DNA from: G965247775 sp965247775
GTDB taxonomy: Bacteria > Chloroflexota > Dehalococcoidia > Bin125
Length of the DNA stretch: 64,000 nucleotides
NCBI GenBank assembly: GCA_965247775.1
Contig: OZ252031.1
Location: forward strand, 2,108,001-2,172,000
Reading direction: 5' to 3'
The notes under the pieces were generated by a model. The model made no database searches. It saw only the letters and a list, made by a program, of their open reading frames with translations, and was not told where the DNA came from. Made by a program: the position numbers and the translations under genes. Below are positions 26,745-38,593 of this stretch, piece by piece (positions within the stretch are counted from its first letter, which is position 1; every line of letters starts with the position of its first letter).

Positions 26745-27415
26745 CCGACCTGCAGATCGTCCCCTCCATCCTCTCGGCCGACCTCACGCGCCTCGGCGAG
26801 CAGGTGCGAGAGGCGGAGGCGGCGGGCGCGGCGGCGATGCAGATCGATGTGATGGACGGCCATTTCGTCCCGCCCATTACGTTCGGTCCGCTGGTGGTGC
26901 AGGCGCTGCGGCAAGTGACGACATTGCCCCTGGAGGCGCACCTCATGGTCGCCCGGCCGGAGAGCCAGATCGACGCCTTCATCGACGCGGGCGCCGAGAC
27001 GATTCTCGTCCACGTGGAGTCGACGTCGCACGTCCATCGCCTCGTGCAGTCGATCCACGCCCGGGGCGGCCGGGCCGGCGTCACCCTCAACCCGGGGACG
27101 CCGCTGACGGCGCTGGACTCCGTCCTGGCGGACGTCGAGCAGGTGCAAGTGATGGGCGTGAATCCGGGCTGGGGGGGGCAGCCCTTCATCCCCACCACGC
27201 TGGAGCGGGTGCGCAGCTTGCGGGAACGGATCGACGGCCTGGGGCTACCCGTGGCGGTGGAGGTGGACGGCGGCGTCAACGAGCAGACGATCGCGGCCGT
27301 CGCGGCGGCCGGGGCCACGATGGTCATCGCCGGCTCAGCCCTGTTCAACGGGCGGGAGCCGGTCGCGGAGGCAATGGCGCGCCTGCGCCGTGCCCTCGAG
27401 GCCGGCGGCGCGTGA
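26741..27415 (+). CDS. rpe: ribulose-phosphate 3-epimerase
   Basis: A 224-residue TIM-barrel enzyme interconverting ribulose 5-phosphate and xylulose 5-phosphate. IVPSILSADLTRLGEQV, IDVMDGHFVPPITFGP, EAHLMVARPE, and VNPGWGGQPFIP carry the metal and phosphate ligands; VEVDGGVNEQTI and VIAGSALF close the barrel. It overlaps argH and the NUDIX gene by four bases each (GTGA), so all three are coupled. Confidence 0.96.
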   Translation: MTDLQIVPSILSADLTRLGEQVREAEAAGAAAMQIDVMDGHFVPPITFGPLVVQALRQVTTLPLEAHLMVARPESQIDAFIDAGAETILVHVESTSHVHRLVQSIHARGGRAGVTLNPGTPLTALDSVLADVEQVQVMGVNPGWGGQPFIPTTLERVRSLRERIDGLGLPVAVEVDGGVNEQTIAAVAAAGATMVIAGSALFNGREPVAEAMARLRRALEAGGA

Positions 27416-27909
27416 CGGGGCGGAGCACGGCCGTGCAGCGCCCGACGGCGCGGGTCGTGCTTCTGGACAACCGATCCCGGATTCTGCTGATGCACGCCGT
27501 CTTCCGCGGCGCGAGCGGACGCACCCACGCGGTCTGGTTCGCCCCGGGCGGCGGGCTGGAGCCCGGCGAATCGTACGAAGAGGCGGCGCGGCGCGAGCTG
27601 TGGGAGGAGACGGGGGTCCGGACCCAGTCGCTGGGCCCGTGCGTCTGGACCCGCCGCGTCGCCCTCACCTTCGAGGGACGCGACCTGGATCTGATCGAGC
27701 GCTTCTTCGTTGTGCGGATCGAAGCGCGGGCGGTGCGGCCGGCCGCGCTCACGGCGGAGGAGAAAGGGGTGATCGCCGGGCAGCGCTGGTGGACCGTCGC
27801 GGAGATCGCATCCTCGCGGGAGTGGTTCGCGCCGCGGGCGCTGGCGCACTTGGTTGCGCCCCTGCTGCACGGCCGGGCCGTTGAGACACCGATCGACGCG
27901 GGACGCTGA
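27412..27909 (+). CDS. NUDIX hydrolase
   Basis: A 165-residue NUDIX protein. The box is complete: G-x5-E-x7-R-E-U-x-E-E-x-G in the stretch from GGLEPGESY to ELWEETGV. The substrate is a nucleoside diphosphate linked to another group; the family motif alone does not say which. It uses a GTG start that overlaps the rpe stop and ends 62 bp before the convergent rpmB gene. A run of G at about 27920 separates them. Confidence 0.88.
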   Translation: MTGRSTAVQRPTARVVLLDNRSRILLMHAVFRGASGRTHAVWFAPGGGLEPGESYEEAARRELWEETGVRTQSLGPCVWTRRVALTFEGRDLDLIERFFVVRIEARAVRPAALTAEEKGVIAGQRWWTVAEIASSREWFAPRALAHLVAPLLHGRAVETPIDAGR

Positions 27910-27971
27910 GCGGCAAGTCGGGGGGGGGACAGCGGGCCGGGCCGGGGGGTACGCGAGACGGTGCGTGGTCC

Positions 27972-28184
27972 TCAGACCATCCGCTTGAGCTGAGTCTTGA
28001 GGCACTGCGTGCAGATGTGGACGTGCTTCGTCTTGCCGTCCACCGTGACCTTGCGCCGCTTCACGTTGGGTTTGAAGGTGCGGGAGGTGCGCGGCGCCTT
28101 CCGCTTCCAGCGGCCGGAGTGCTTGTGGCGGATATTGCGCCCAAAGACCGTGTGCTTCTGACACACATCGCAAAGGCCGGACAT
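27972..28184 (-). CDS. rpmB: ribosomal protein L28 (bL28)
   Basis: A 70-residue bL28: MSGLCDVCQKHTVFGRNIRH at the start, RWKRKAPRTSRTFKPN in the middle, and CTQCLKTQ at the end. The two CxxC pairs make this the zinc-binding form. The ATG at 28184 is preferred to one seven codons upstream because a GAGGAG site lies seven bases ahead of it. It is alone on this strand and diverges from the DAK-type gene; loss would affect assembly of the large ribosomal subunit. Confidence 0.93.
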   Translation of the reverse strand: MSGLCDVCQKHTVFGRNIRHKHSGRWKRKAPRTSRTFKPNVKRRKVTVDGKTKHVHICTQCLKTQLKRMV

Positions 28185-28225
28185 CCCGCTCCTCGACCAT
28201 TCCACGCCTCCGCGGCGGCCATGAC

Positions 28226-29902
28226 ATGATAGCCAGCATGGCGACCAGTGGCGAGCCGCGCGGGCCCGGTGGCGGGGTGCCGCCGGGGGCGGATGCCCGC
28301 CTCGCGGGCGACACGCTGCGACGCATGCTGGCCACCGCCGACGCCTGGCTGGAGCAGCACGCCGCAGCGATCGACGCCATCAACGTCTTCCCCGTGCCCG
28401 ACGGGGACACCGGCCGCAACATGGCCGGGACGGTCCGCGCGGCGAGTGAGGCCGCCGTCGCCACGCCCCCGGGCGCGGGGCTGGGGGAAGTGGCCGCGGC
28501 CGCCGCCGACGGCGCCCTGCTGGGGGCCCGTGGCAATTCGGGCGTCATCCTCTCGCAGTGGCTGCGCGGCTTGGCGCTAGCCCTGGCCGGGCTCGACGAG
28601 GCGGGGGCGGCGGAGCTGGCACAGGCTCTCGTGCGGGCCTCGGAGTGCGCCTACGCCGCCATCGACGCCCCGCGCGAGGGGACGATCCTGTCGGCCGCAC
28701 AGGCGGCGGCTGCGACCGGAACGGGCGGCGCAGAGGGAAGCGCCGCGGCAGTGCTGGCAGCCGCAGTGGCGCGCGCCGAAGAGGCGGTGGCGCGCACTCC
28801 CGCGCAGCTGCCCCTCCTGGCCGAGGCGGGCGTCGTCGATGCCGGTGCGCAAGGGCTGGCGGTCGTTCTGGCGGGCTTGCGCCAGGGCCTGGTGGGCGAG
28901 GCCCCGGCCGTCGCGACGCGCGACTTCGGCCGGATCGACGCGGCCTGGCTGGCCGGCACCGGGACGGGGGGCGACCATGACGGCTTCGGGATCTGCACCG
29001 AGTTCGTCCTCAGCGGGGCCGGACTGGATCTGGCGGCGCTGCGGCGTGAACTCGACGCCCTGGGCGACTCCTTGGTCGTGGCCGGCGACGAGCGGTTGGC
29101 GCGGGTCCACCTACACACGACGACACCGGAGGCGGCGTTCGCCGCTGGGGGGCGTTTCGGAGCGGTGGGACAAGCGCGTACGGACGACATGGATGCCCGG
29201 CACGCGGAGTTGCTGCGTGGCGGGGGGCGCAGCGGCGTTTCGGTCGTGGCCGTCGCGTCGGGCTCGGGGTTCCGCCGCCTGTTCCAGGAGCTGGGGGCGG
29301 CGATCGTGGAGGGTGGGGCGACGCAGAACCCCAGCGCGGCGGAGATCTTGGCGACGGCGCGGCGCTGCCGAGGGCGCGACGTGCTGGTGCTGCCCAACGA
29401 CCGCAACGTGATTCCTGCCGCGCGCCAGGCGGGGAACCTCGCCGAGGACGTGCGGCTACACGTCGTGCCGGCAACATCGCAGCCGGCGGCCGTCGCGGCG
29501 CTCGTGGCGTGGGACCGGGCCGCCGGGGCGGATGAGGCCCGCGCGCGTCTCACGGAGGCCGCCGCCACGGTGCTCAACGGCGCCGTGACCCGTGCCGCGC
29601 GGGCCGTCGAGCGTCCCGTGCGGCTGCGCGAAGGACAGCCGTTCGCTCTCTTGGAGGACGAGATCGTGGCGGGGTCGGAGACGCCCACCGACGCTCTGTC
29701 CTTGCTGGTGGAGGCGATGCTGTCTCGCTGGGGCGCGGACGGCCGCCCCCCCGCGGAGCTGCTCACGGTGTACGCCGGGATCGATGCGCCGGACGCGGAA
29801 GCGGCGATCGGGCGGCTGCGGAAGGGACTCGCCCTACCGCTCGAGATCGAGCTTGTCATAGGGGGCCAACCGCACTACCCGTTCCTGCTGGCGCTGGAGT
29901 AG
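28226..29902 (+). CDS. DAK2/DhaL-domain protein, fatty acid kinase FakA-like
   Basis: A 558-residue protein. The N-terminal DhaL (DAK2) domain has INVFPVPDGDTGRNMAGT and GARGNSGVILSQ, the ATP and metal binding boxes. The middle and C-terminal parts (TEFVLSGAGLD, LHTTTPEAAF, LVLPNDRNVIPAA) match the two further domains of FakA. FakA phosphorylates a fatty acid held by a DegV-type FakB protein, feeding exogenous fatty acids into phospholipid synthesis. A DegV-type gene follows 86 bp downstream, supporting the assignment. ATG at 28226 or four codons later are both possible. Confidence 0.85.
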   Translation: MIASMATSGEPRGPGGGVPPGADARLAGDTLRRMLATADAWLEQHAAAIDAINVFPVPDGDTGRNMAGTVRAASEAAVATPPGAGLGEVAAAAADGALLGARGNSGVILSQWLRGLALALAGLDEAGAAELAQALVRASECAYAAIDAPREGTILSAAQAAAATGTGGAEGSAAAVLAAAVARAEEAVARTPAQLPLLAEAGVVDAGAQGLAVVLAGLRQGLVGEAPAVATRDFGRIDAAWLAGTGTGGDHDGFGICTEFVLSGAGLDLAALRRELDALGDSLVVAGDERLARVHLHTTTPEAAFAAGGRFGAVGQARTDDMDARHAELLRGGGRSGVSVVAVASGSGFRRLFQELGAAIVEGGATQNPSAAEILATARRCRGRDVLVLPNDRNVIPAARQAGNLAEDVRLHVVPATSQPAAVAALVAWDRAAGADEARARLTEAAATVLNGAVTRAARAVERPVRLREGQPFALLEDEIVAGSETPTDALSLLVEAMLSRWGADGRPPAELLTVYAGIDAPDAEAAIGRLRKGLALPLEIELVIGGQPHYPFLLALE

Positions 29903-29988
29903 GCTGGCACCCATCCGGCCGCGGGTCCGGTCAGGGGCGTAAGCGCGCGAACAGTTTCGCTCGCAGCGAACCGGCCGGCAGGGGCGCC

Positions 29989-30863
29989 ATGGCGATCCGC
30001 GTCGTCACCGACTCCACCGCCGACCTCGATGGGGAGACGCTGGATCGCCACGGCATCGCCGTGGTGCCGCTGAACATCCACTTCGGGGGAGAGGTCTTCC
30101 GGGACGGCATCGACTTGGGCAAAGACGCCTTCTACGACCGGCTGGTGCAGTCGGCGGTGCTGCCCCGGACCTCCCAGCCCAGCGTGCTGGAGTTCCGGCG
30201 AGTTTACGAGACTTTCCCCGACGCGGAGGCTATCGTCTCCATCCACATCGGGGGCAAGCTCTCCGGCACGATCAACGCCGCCCAGACCGCGGCGCGCATG
30301 GGGCGGGAGGCGGACCCGGGGGGGCCGCCCGTGATCGTCGTCGACTCGGACCAGGCGTCGATGGGGCTGGGCTTCCCGGTCCTGGCGGCGGCGGAGGCCG
30401 CGGCGGGGGGGGCGGCGGCGGAGGCGGTCGTGGCGGCGGCCCGCGGCTGTGCCGCCCGCTGCCGGGTGCTGCTCTTCGTGGACACGCTGGAGTACCTGCA
30501 AAAGGGGGGGCGGATCGGGCGGGCGCGAGCCTTCCTGGGCACATTGCTCCGCACGAAGCCGGTCCTGGAATTAACGGACGGCGAGATCGCGGGCATCGAG
30601 CGTCCACGCACACGCCAGAAGGCGGTCGAGCGCTTGTACCAGCTGATCCTCAAGACGCCCCGGCCGGCCCGCATCGCGATCCTGCACGGCACGACCCCAG
30701 ACGAGGCGGCGGCGCTGGGGGAGCGGGTGCGCGCGCAATTGCCCGGTGTGCCCATCTCTGTGGTGCAGGTGAGCCCAGTGATCGGGGTGCATATCGGGCC
30801 GGCAGCGCTCGGGGCGGCGATTGAGCAGTCGGCCCGGGAGGCCGAGGCTGAGACGTCGGGGCG

Positions 30864-30867
<4 letters not shown>
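29989..30867 (+). CDS. DegV family protein, fatty acid-binding FakB-like
   Basis: A 292-residue DegV protein: VVTDSTADLDGE at the N-terminus, PRTSQPSVLEF and IVSIHIGGKLSGTINAAQTA, which carry the serine and threonine that hold the fatty acid carboxylate, and VDSDQASMGLGF. The C-terminal domain includes GGRIGRARAFLGTLLRTKPVL. It would present a fatty acid to the upstream FakA-like kinase. Its stop overlaps the recG start by four bases. Confidence 0.88.
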
Positions 30868-33380
<2,513 letters not shown>

Positions 33381-33488
33381 TCGCGCCGCCGCCCAGGCAT
33401 CGCGCCGGGCCGCGCCGCGCTGTCCCGCAATCATCGCCGCCACTACGATGGGCTCTCGGCCGCGGACCGGCGGCCCTCTGGAGCAGGC

Positions 33489-35180
33489 ATGGCCCGACTG
33501 GTCCGGGACGAGGTGCGCGACGCCCTGGCGCAGGCGCTGACGACAGCGCAGGAGCGGGGAGCGCTGCCGCGCCTTCCGGGGACCGAGATCGCGGTCGAGC
33601 GGCCGCAGAAGCCGGAGCACGGCGACTACGCCAGCAGCGTGGCGCTGCGCTTGGCGGGGACCGTCAAGCGCAAGCCGCTGGAGGTGGCGCGGGCGATCGC
33701 GGAGGCCGTGGAGCCGGGGCCGCTGATCGAAGCCGTCGAGGTCGCGCCGCCCGGCTTCATCAACATCCGTCTGGCTCAGCGCTGGAAGCTGGAACAGATC
33801 GAGACGGTGCTGGCCGCCGGTGGGGGCTGGGGGACGCTGGACTTGGGCGGGGGTCGCCGGCTGCAGGTGGAGTTCGTCTCCGCCAATCCCACGGGGCCGT
33901 TGCAGGTGGGGAACGGACGCGGCGCCGTGCTGGGCGACGTCCTGGCCAGCGCGCTCAGCGCGGCCGGCTACGAGGTGGAACGCGAGTACTACGTCAACGA
34001 CGCCGGTACGCAGATTCGCATCTTCGCCCAGACCCTCTACGCCCGATACCAGCAGGCCCTGGGCCGTGAGGCCGCACTTCCCGCCGAGGGCTATCAGGGG
34101 CAGTACATGGTCGAGGTGGCGGCGCGCATCGCGGAGGAGGCGGGGGAACGCTACCTGCGCCCGCCGGGGGAGGAGCCGCCGCCCGAGCTGGGCCAGCGCG
34201 GGCTGGAGCTGATGCTGAAGCAGATCCGGGAGGATCTGGGCCTGCTTGGGGTCCAGTTCGACGAGTGGCTCAGCGAGCGGTCGCTGCTCAATGGGAGCGA
34301 GGCCCTGGACGGCCGCTCCCCCTACGAGACGGCGATGGCGCGCCTGCGCGAGGGCGGCCACATCGTGGAGAAGGACGGGGCCGTCTGGTTCGCCTCGAGC
34401 GCGCTGGGGGAGGACAAGGACAACGTCATCGTGCGGCGGAGCGGGGAGCCGACCTACTTCGCGACGGACATCGCCTATCACTTCGACAAGTTCGTGCGGC
34501 GGGGCTTTGAGCGGGTGATCAACGTCTGGGGAGCCGACCACCAGGGGCACATCGCCCGCACCAAGGCGGCCACAGTCGCCGTGGGCGGGCCGGAGGGCGG
34601 GCTGGAGGTGCTGCTTTATCAGCTGGTGCACCTGCGCCGCGGGGGGGAGCGGGTGCGGATGTCGAAGCGGACGGGGGAGATCGTCACGTTGCGGGAGTTG
34701 GTGGAGGAGGTGGGACGGGATGTGACGCGGTTCTTTCTGCTGCAGCGTTCCGCGGACGCGCAAATGGACTTCGACCTGGAAGCGGCCACGAGCCAGGACC
34801 CGAAACAGAATCCCGTCAGCTACGTGCAGTACGCGCACGCGCGCTGCGCGAGCATCATGCGGACCGGCGCGGCGGCGGGCCTGCAGCCGGACGGCGACGT
34901 GCAGCGCCTGGGCGACCCGACGGAGCTGGCCCTGATCGACGCGATGCTGCGGCTGCCGGAGTTGGTGGAGCTGACGGCGCTGCGGCTGGAGCCGCACCAT
35001 CTGACGACGTACGCGCTGGAGCTGGCGCAGCAGTTCACGCAGTTCTACGGCGCCTGCCGGGTGGTGGATGCGGAGGATGCGGATCTGTCGCGGGCGCGAC
35101 TGAAGCTGACGCGGGCGGCGCAAACGGTGCTGGCGCGCGTGCTGGGGCTGATCGGCGTGTCGGCGCCGGAGGAGATGTAG
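33489..35180 (+). CDS. argS: arginyl-tRNA synthetase
   Basis: A 563-residue class I synthetase charging tRNA-Arg. The N-terminal Add1 domain (ERPQKPEHGDYASSVALRLA) and the second motif VRMSKRTGEIVTL (KMSKS site) are standard; GADHQGHIARTKAA and FDLEAATSQDP are further landmarks. The first signature is unusual: ANPTGPLQVGNGRGA has Gln and Asn where the HIGH-type motif normally has two histidines (HVGH). The ATG has a GGAGCAGG site. trpS starts six bases after the stop. Confidence 0.95.
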   Translation: MARLVRDEVRDALAQALTTAQERGALPRLPGTEIAVERPQKPEHGDYASSVALRLAGTVKRKPLEVARAIAEAVEPGPLIEAVEVAPPGFINIRLAQRWKLEQIETVLAAGGGWGTLDLGGGRRLQVEFVSANPTGPLQVGNGRGAVLGDVLASALSAAGYEVEREYYVNDAGTQIRIFAQTLYARYQQALGREAALPAEGYQGQYMVEVAARIAEEAGERYLRPPGEEPPPELGQRGLELMLKQIREDLGLLGVQFDEWLSERSLLNGSEALDGRSPYETAMARLREGGHIVEKDGAVWFASSALGEDKDNVIVRRSGEPTYFATDIAYHFDKFVRRGFERVINVWGADHQGHIARTKAATVAVGGPEGGLEVLLYQLVHLRRGGERVRMSKRTGEIVTLRELVEEVGRDVTRFFLLQRSADAQMDFDLEAATSQDPKQNPVSYVQYAHARCASIMRTGAAAGLQPDGDVQRLGDPTELALIDAMLRLPELVELTALRLEPHHLTTYALELAQQFTQFYGACRVVDAEDADLSRARLKLTRAAQTVLARVLGLIGVSAPEEM

Positions 35181-35186
35181 GGGGCG

Positions 35187-36188
35187 ATGAGCGACGGCAA
35201 GCGGGTCTTCGCGGGCATCCGGGCCACGAACGAGCAGCACATCGGCAACTACCTGGGCGCGATCCAGAATTTCGTTGACCTGCAGGAGCGCTTCGACTGC
35301 ATCTACTCGATCGTCGATCTGCACTCGCTGACGACGCTCAGCGAGACGGAGGAGCTGGCCGCGTACGTGGAGGAGACAGCGCTGATCCTGCTGGCGGCCG
35401 GGATCGATCCGGAGCGCACGATCCTCTACGTGCAGAGCCACGTGCCGGAGGTGAGCGAGCTGCACCTGCTGCTGAGCATGGTGGTGCCCAACGGCTGGCT
35501 GCTGCGGGTGCCGACGTTCAAGGAGAAGGCGCGGGCGCAGCCGGACAACATCAACTACGGGCTGGTGGGCTATCCGGTGCTCCAGACGGCGGACATCGTG
35601 CTGTACAAAGCGACGCACGTGCCTGTGGGGCGGGACCAGTTGCCGCACCTGGAGCTGGCGCGGGAGATCGTGCGGCGCTTCAACCATCACTTCGGGGAGA
35701 CCTTCCCGGAGCCGCAGGCGGAGCTGACCGAGGCACCGATGATCCTGGGGCTGGACGGCAAGCAGAAGATGAGCAAGTCGCTGAACAACCACATCGCGGT
35801 GGCGGCGAGCGAGGAGGAGACGGGGGAGCGCGTGCGCTTGATGGTGACGGATCCGCAGCGCGCGCGTCGCACGGACCCGGGGCGCCCGGAGGTGTGCAAC
35901 GTCTACAGCCTGCACGACTTTTTCGACCCGGAGCGGCGGCCCTGGATCTCCGAGCAGTGCACGACGGCAGGGATCGGCTGCGTGGACTGCAAGGGGCTGC
36001 TCGCGGACGCGGTGAACGACTCCTTTCGCCCGTTGCGGGAGCGGCGGGCGGAGCTGGCGCAGCATCCCGAGCGTGTGCGCGAGATCCTGGCCGACGGCGC
36101 CGAGCGCGCGCGGGCTATCGCGCGGGAGGTGCTGGCGGAGGTGCAGGACCGCATGGGCCTGCCGGCGGCGGCGAGCCGGGCGCGCTGA
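35187..36188 (+). CDS. trpS: tryptophanyl-tRNA synthetase
   Basis: A 333-residue TrpRS charging tRNA-Trp. The HIGH-type motif is GIRATNEQHIGNYLGAI at the N-terminus and the KMSKS motif is KQKMSKSLNN. A long conserved stretch (VGYPVLQTADIVLYKATHVP, VGRDQLPHLELAREI) binds tryptophan and adenylate. It is the second gene of an argS-trpS pair with six bases between. Confidence 0.97.
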   Translation: MSDGKRVFAGIRATNEQHIGNYLGAIQNFVDLQERFDCIYSIVDLHSLTTLSETEELAAYVEETALILLAAGIDPERTILYVQSHVPEVSELHLLLSMVVPNGWLLRVPTFKEKARAQPDNINYGLVGYPVLQTADIVLYKATHVPVGRDQLPHLELAREIVRRFNHHFGETFPEPQAELTEAPMILGLDGKQKMSKSLNNHIAVAASEEETGERVRLMVTDPQRARRTDPGRPEVCNVYSLHDFFDPERRPWISEQCTTAGIGCVDCKGLLADAVNDSFRPLRERRAELAQHPERVREILADGAERARAIAREVLAEVQDRMGLPAAASRAR

Positions 36189-36219
36189 GGGCGGTCCGCT
36201 CTCTGCGGCGGGACGCCGC

Positions 36220-37164
36220 TCAGGGGATGATGGAGCCGAGCCAGCCGATCGCCAGGGCGACGATGGCGAAGGCGAAGAGCCAGCGCTGCCAGACGAGGCG
36301 GCGCTCCGTGATGCCGAAGAAGCCGAGGCCGATCATGGCCAGGGCGCCGACGATGGCGATCGTGGCCGGGGGGGCGATCCATTCCGGGCGAAGGTTTTCG
36401 ATGTTGGCGGAGGCGACGGCGACGACGACGTAGGCCCCCATGGCGGCCCAGGCCAGGGGGGCGGCGAAGTCGATGGTCATCCAGTGGAGGACGCTGCGGG
36501 CGCCGTCGACGTCGTCGCGCTCGTAGTCGGGCAGCTTGAAGGCGAGGTGGGCGCTGAGGCCGGCGAGGGCGCCGACGGGGAAGGACCACCAGAGGACGTT
36601 ATCGAAGCGGCCGACGGCCTCGGCCGCCCAGACCGGGACGATGGCGAAGGCGATCGCCAGCGGCAGCCAGGAGAACGGCGTGTGACGCAGGCGGGCGTTG
36701 TAGAGCGCGGCCGCGGCGAGGCCGGCCAGGGTGAGGAGGAAGGCGCGCCACTCGAGCGAGGCGCCGAGGGCTACGGCGAGGAGGGCGCAGAAGCCCGCCA
36801 GGCGGGCGGCGGCGCGGGGCGAGACGAGGCCGGCGGGGAGGGGGCGCCAGATGTGGGCGTTACGGTCGTGGGCGCGGTCGAGGTAGTCGTTCATGGCGGA
36901 GGCGGCGGCGAGGAGGGCGAACATGACGAGGCCGAGGCGGAGGGCCTCGTGCCAGACGGGCGTGCCGTCCTCCAGGACGAAGGCGAAGGCGACGGCCGTG
37001 GCAGCGCCGGCGCCGGTGGCCCAGGGGCGGATGAGGCGCAGCCAGGCCCAGGCACGACGGCGGCGGAGGGGGATGCGCGCAGGCCCCGCGGGCGGGCGCC
37101 GGGACGGGGCGGGGGGGGGACGCCCGTTGCCGGGCGGGGCGGGACCGGGCCCTGGAATGGACAT
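36220..37164 (-). CDS. UbiA family prenyltransferase
   Basis: A 314-residue membrane protein with about eight to nine transmembrane segments after a Pro/Arg-rich cytoplasmic head of about 35 residues. The first Asp-rich motif is MNDYLDRAHDRNAHIWRPLP (NDxxDxxxD...RPLP) and the second is LPDYERDDVDGARS. Both bind magnesium-pyrophosphate of a polyprenyl donor. It would attach a prenyl chain to an aromatic or glycerol-like acceptor such as a quinone precursor. The neighbours do not reveal the acceptor. Confidence 0.88.
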   Translation of the reverse strand: MSIPGPGPAPPGNGRPPPAPSRRPPAGPARIPLRRRRAWAWLRLIRPWATGAGAATAVAFAFVLEDGTPVWHEALRLGLVMFALLAAASAMNDYLDRAHDRNAHIWRPLPAGLVSPRAAARLAGFCALLAVALGASLEWRAFLLTLAGLAAAALYNARLRHTPFSWLPLAIAFAIVPVWAAEAVGRFDNVLWWSFPVGALAGLSAHLAFKLPDYERDDVDGARSVLHWMTIDFAAPLAWAAMGAYVVVAVASANIENLRPEWIAPPATIAIVGALAMIGLGFFGITERRLVWQRWLFAFAIVALAIGWLGSIIP

Positions 37165-37385
37165 GCGGGGCGCTTCCCAGACTGCGGGCGGAGCGGAGTG
37201 GCGACCGCCGGGGGGTGGCGTGGCGGGGCCCTCATTCTACCGCCTGGATGGGACGGGCCCGGCTGCTCCCTCCTGCCGGGGGGCAGGCCCTTGGGGGGGT
37301 CCGCGCAAGAGCGGCGATAGGGCTAGACTTACGACTCGGTCCGTCCGGCAGCGTCCGGTGCGAGACCCTCCAGAAGGAGCCGGTC

Positions 37386-38258
37386 ATGGTGTTCCGAATC
37401 GTGAAGCAGTACGAGCGGATGGCGAAGTTCCGCCTCGGGACGTTCATCGGGATGAAGGGTCCGGGGATCGTGATCGTGATCCCGATCATCCACCAGGCGG
37501 TGCGGGTGGATCTGCGGGAACTGTTCTTCGATGTGCCGCCGCAGCGGAATATCACGCGGGACAACGCCGGGGTGGACGTGGACTTCGTGGTGTACATGCG
37601 GGTGGAGAACCCGGAGATGACGGTGCTGGAGGTGCAGGACTTCCTGGGCGCGTCGCGGCAGCTGGCGACGACAACGCTGCGCGCGGTGATCGGGGACCTG
37701 ATGCTGGACGACGTGCTGTCGCGGCGGGACGACATCAACGCGGCGATGCAGGTGAAGCTGGATCAGGTGACGAACCGCTGGGGGGTGAAGGTGACGGCGG
37801 TGGAGATCCGGGAGATCGAGCCGCCGCCGGCGATCCAGGAGGCGATGACGCGGCAGATGTCGGCGGAGCGGACGCGGCGGGCGCAGATCACGGAGTCGGA
37901 GGGGATCCGGGACGCGGCGATCAACGTGGCGGAGGGGGATAAGCAGGCGGTGATCCTGCGGGCGGAGGGGGACCGGCAGTCGGAGATCCTGCGGGCGGAG
38001 GGGGAGCGGCAGGCGAAGATCCTGGAAGCGGAGGGGTTCGCGCAGGCGCTGACGACGATCAACGAGGTGGCGCAGGAGGCGGACCCGAACACGATGGGGC
38101 TGCAGTACCTGGAGACGATGACCAAGATCGGCGAGAGCCCGAGCACGAAGTGGATCCTGCCGATGGAGGTGGCGGGGGTGGCGCGGTCGATCGCGGAGCG
38201 GCTGGGGAGCCTGGGCGGCAACGGGGGCGGTTCCGGTGGCGGGGGCGGCTCGGGGTAG
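37386..38258 (+). CDS. SPFH/Band 7 protein (slipin/stomatin-like)
   Basis: A 290-residue protein. There is only a short hydrophobic stretch at the N-terminus (GPGIVIVIPIIHQAVRVDLR), then the Band 7 domain (VDFVVYMRVENPEMTVLEV, LRAVIGDLMLDDVLSRRDDI, VTAVEIREIEPPPAIQEAM) and a coiled-coil of repeating AEGDRQSEILRAEGERQAK units. It ends in a Gly/Ser tail. Slipins assemble membrane microdomains, often with an NfeD-type protease, none of which is next door. The ATG at 37386 has an AAGGAG site; the longer upstream frame is unsupported. Confidence 0.9.
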   Translation: MVFRIVKQYERMAKFRLGTFIGMKGPGIVIVIPIIHQAVRVDLRELFFDVPPQRNITRDNAGVDVDFVVYMRVENPEMTVLEVQDFLGASRQLATTTLRAVIGDLMLDDVLSRRDDINAAMQVKLDQVTNRWGVKVTAVEIREIEPPPAIQEAMTRQMSAERTRRAQITESEGIRDAAINVAEGDKQAVILRAEGDRQSEILRAEGERQAKILEAEGFAQALTTINEVAQEADPNTMGLQYLETMTKIGESPSTKWILPMEVAGVARSIAERLGSLGGNGGGSGGGGGSG

Positions 38259-38330
38259 GGCGGCCGGCGTCCGCGCGTGGCAGGGGGGGTCATTCAGGGT
38301 CACCTGGGATCATCCGGTGTCACGTGCGTA

Positions 38331-38360
38331 CACGGTTGTGCATGGTTGTGCACGGTTTTG
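38331..38360 (+). repeat. three 10-bp direct repeats
   Basis: CACGGTTGTG, CATGGTTGTG and CACGGTTTTG follow each other without spacing, one helical turn each, like iterons or a cooperative protein site. No known consensus matched. Confidence 0.6.
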
Positions 38361-38529
38361 CAGGGGGGCCATCGCTGATTTCTTCCGTGTTCATGGGGGT
38401 TCTCGGCGATCGGGAGGTGGGGCACCGGGCGCGGGCGGAGAGAATGAGGCCGCCAAAGGCCGCGTTTTGCGGGTCACGCACATCATATTAGCAGGACCGC
38501 GTAACGCGGACTATCGAGTGGGACTCCTT

Positions 38530-38549
38530 GGGGGGGGGGGGGGGGGGGG
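38530..38549 (+). repeat. 20-base G homopolymer
   Basis: Twenty consecutive G on the + strand, the longest mononucleotide run in the window. It may form a G-quadruplex, mark an assembly error or vary in length between cells. No gene covers it. Confidence 0.9.
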
Positions 38550-38593
38550 TCAGCGAATGCGGTAGGCGGTGGGGTCGCGGGGGCGGGGCACTG

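Larger units (their letters stand above)
38259..38593. other. intergenic region with repeats and a G20 tract
   Basis: No gene. It holds three 10-bp direct repeats (38331-38360), a small palindrome (CCGCG TAA CGCGG near 38500) and a run of 20 G at 38530-38549. It lies between the converging ends of the SPFH and DUF899 genes. Confidence 0.6.
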
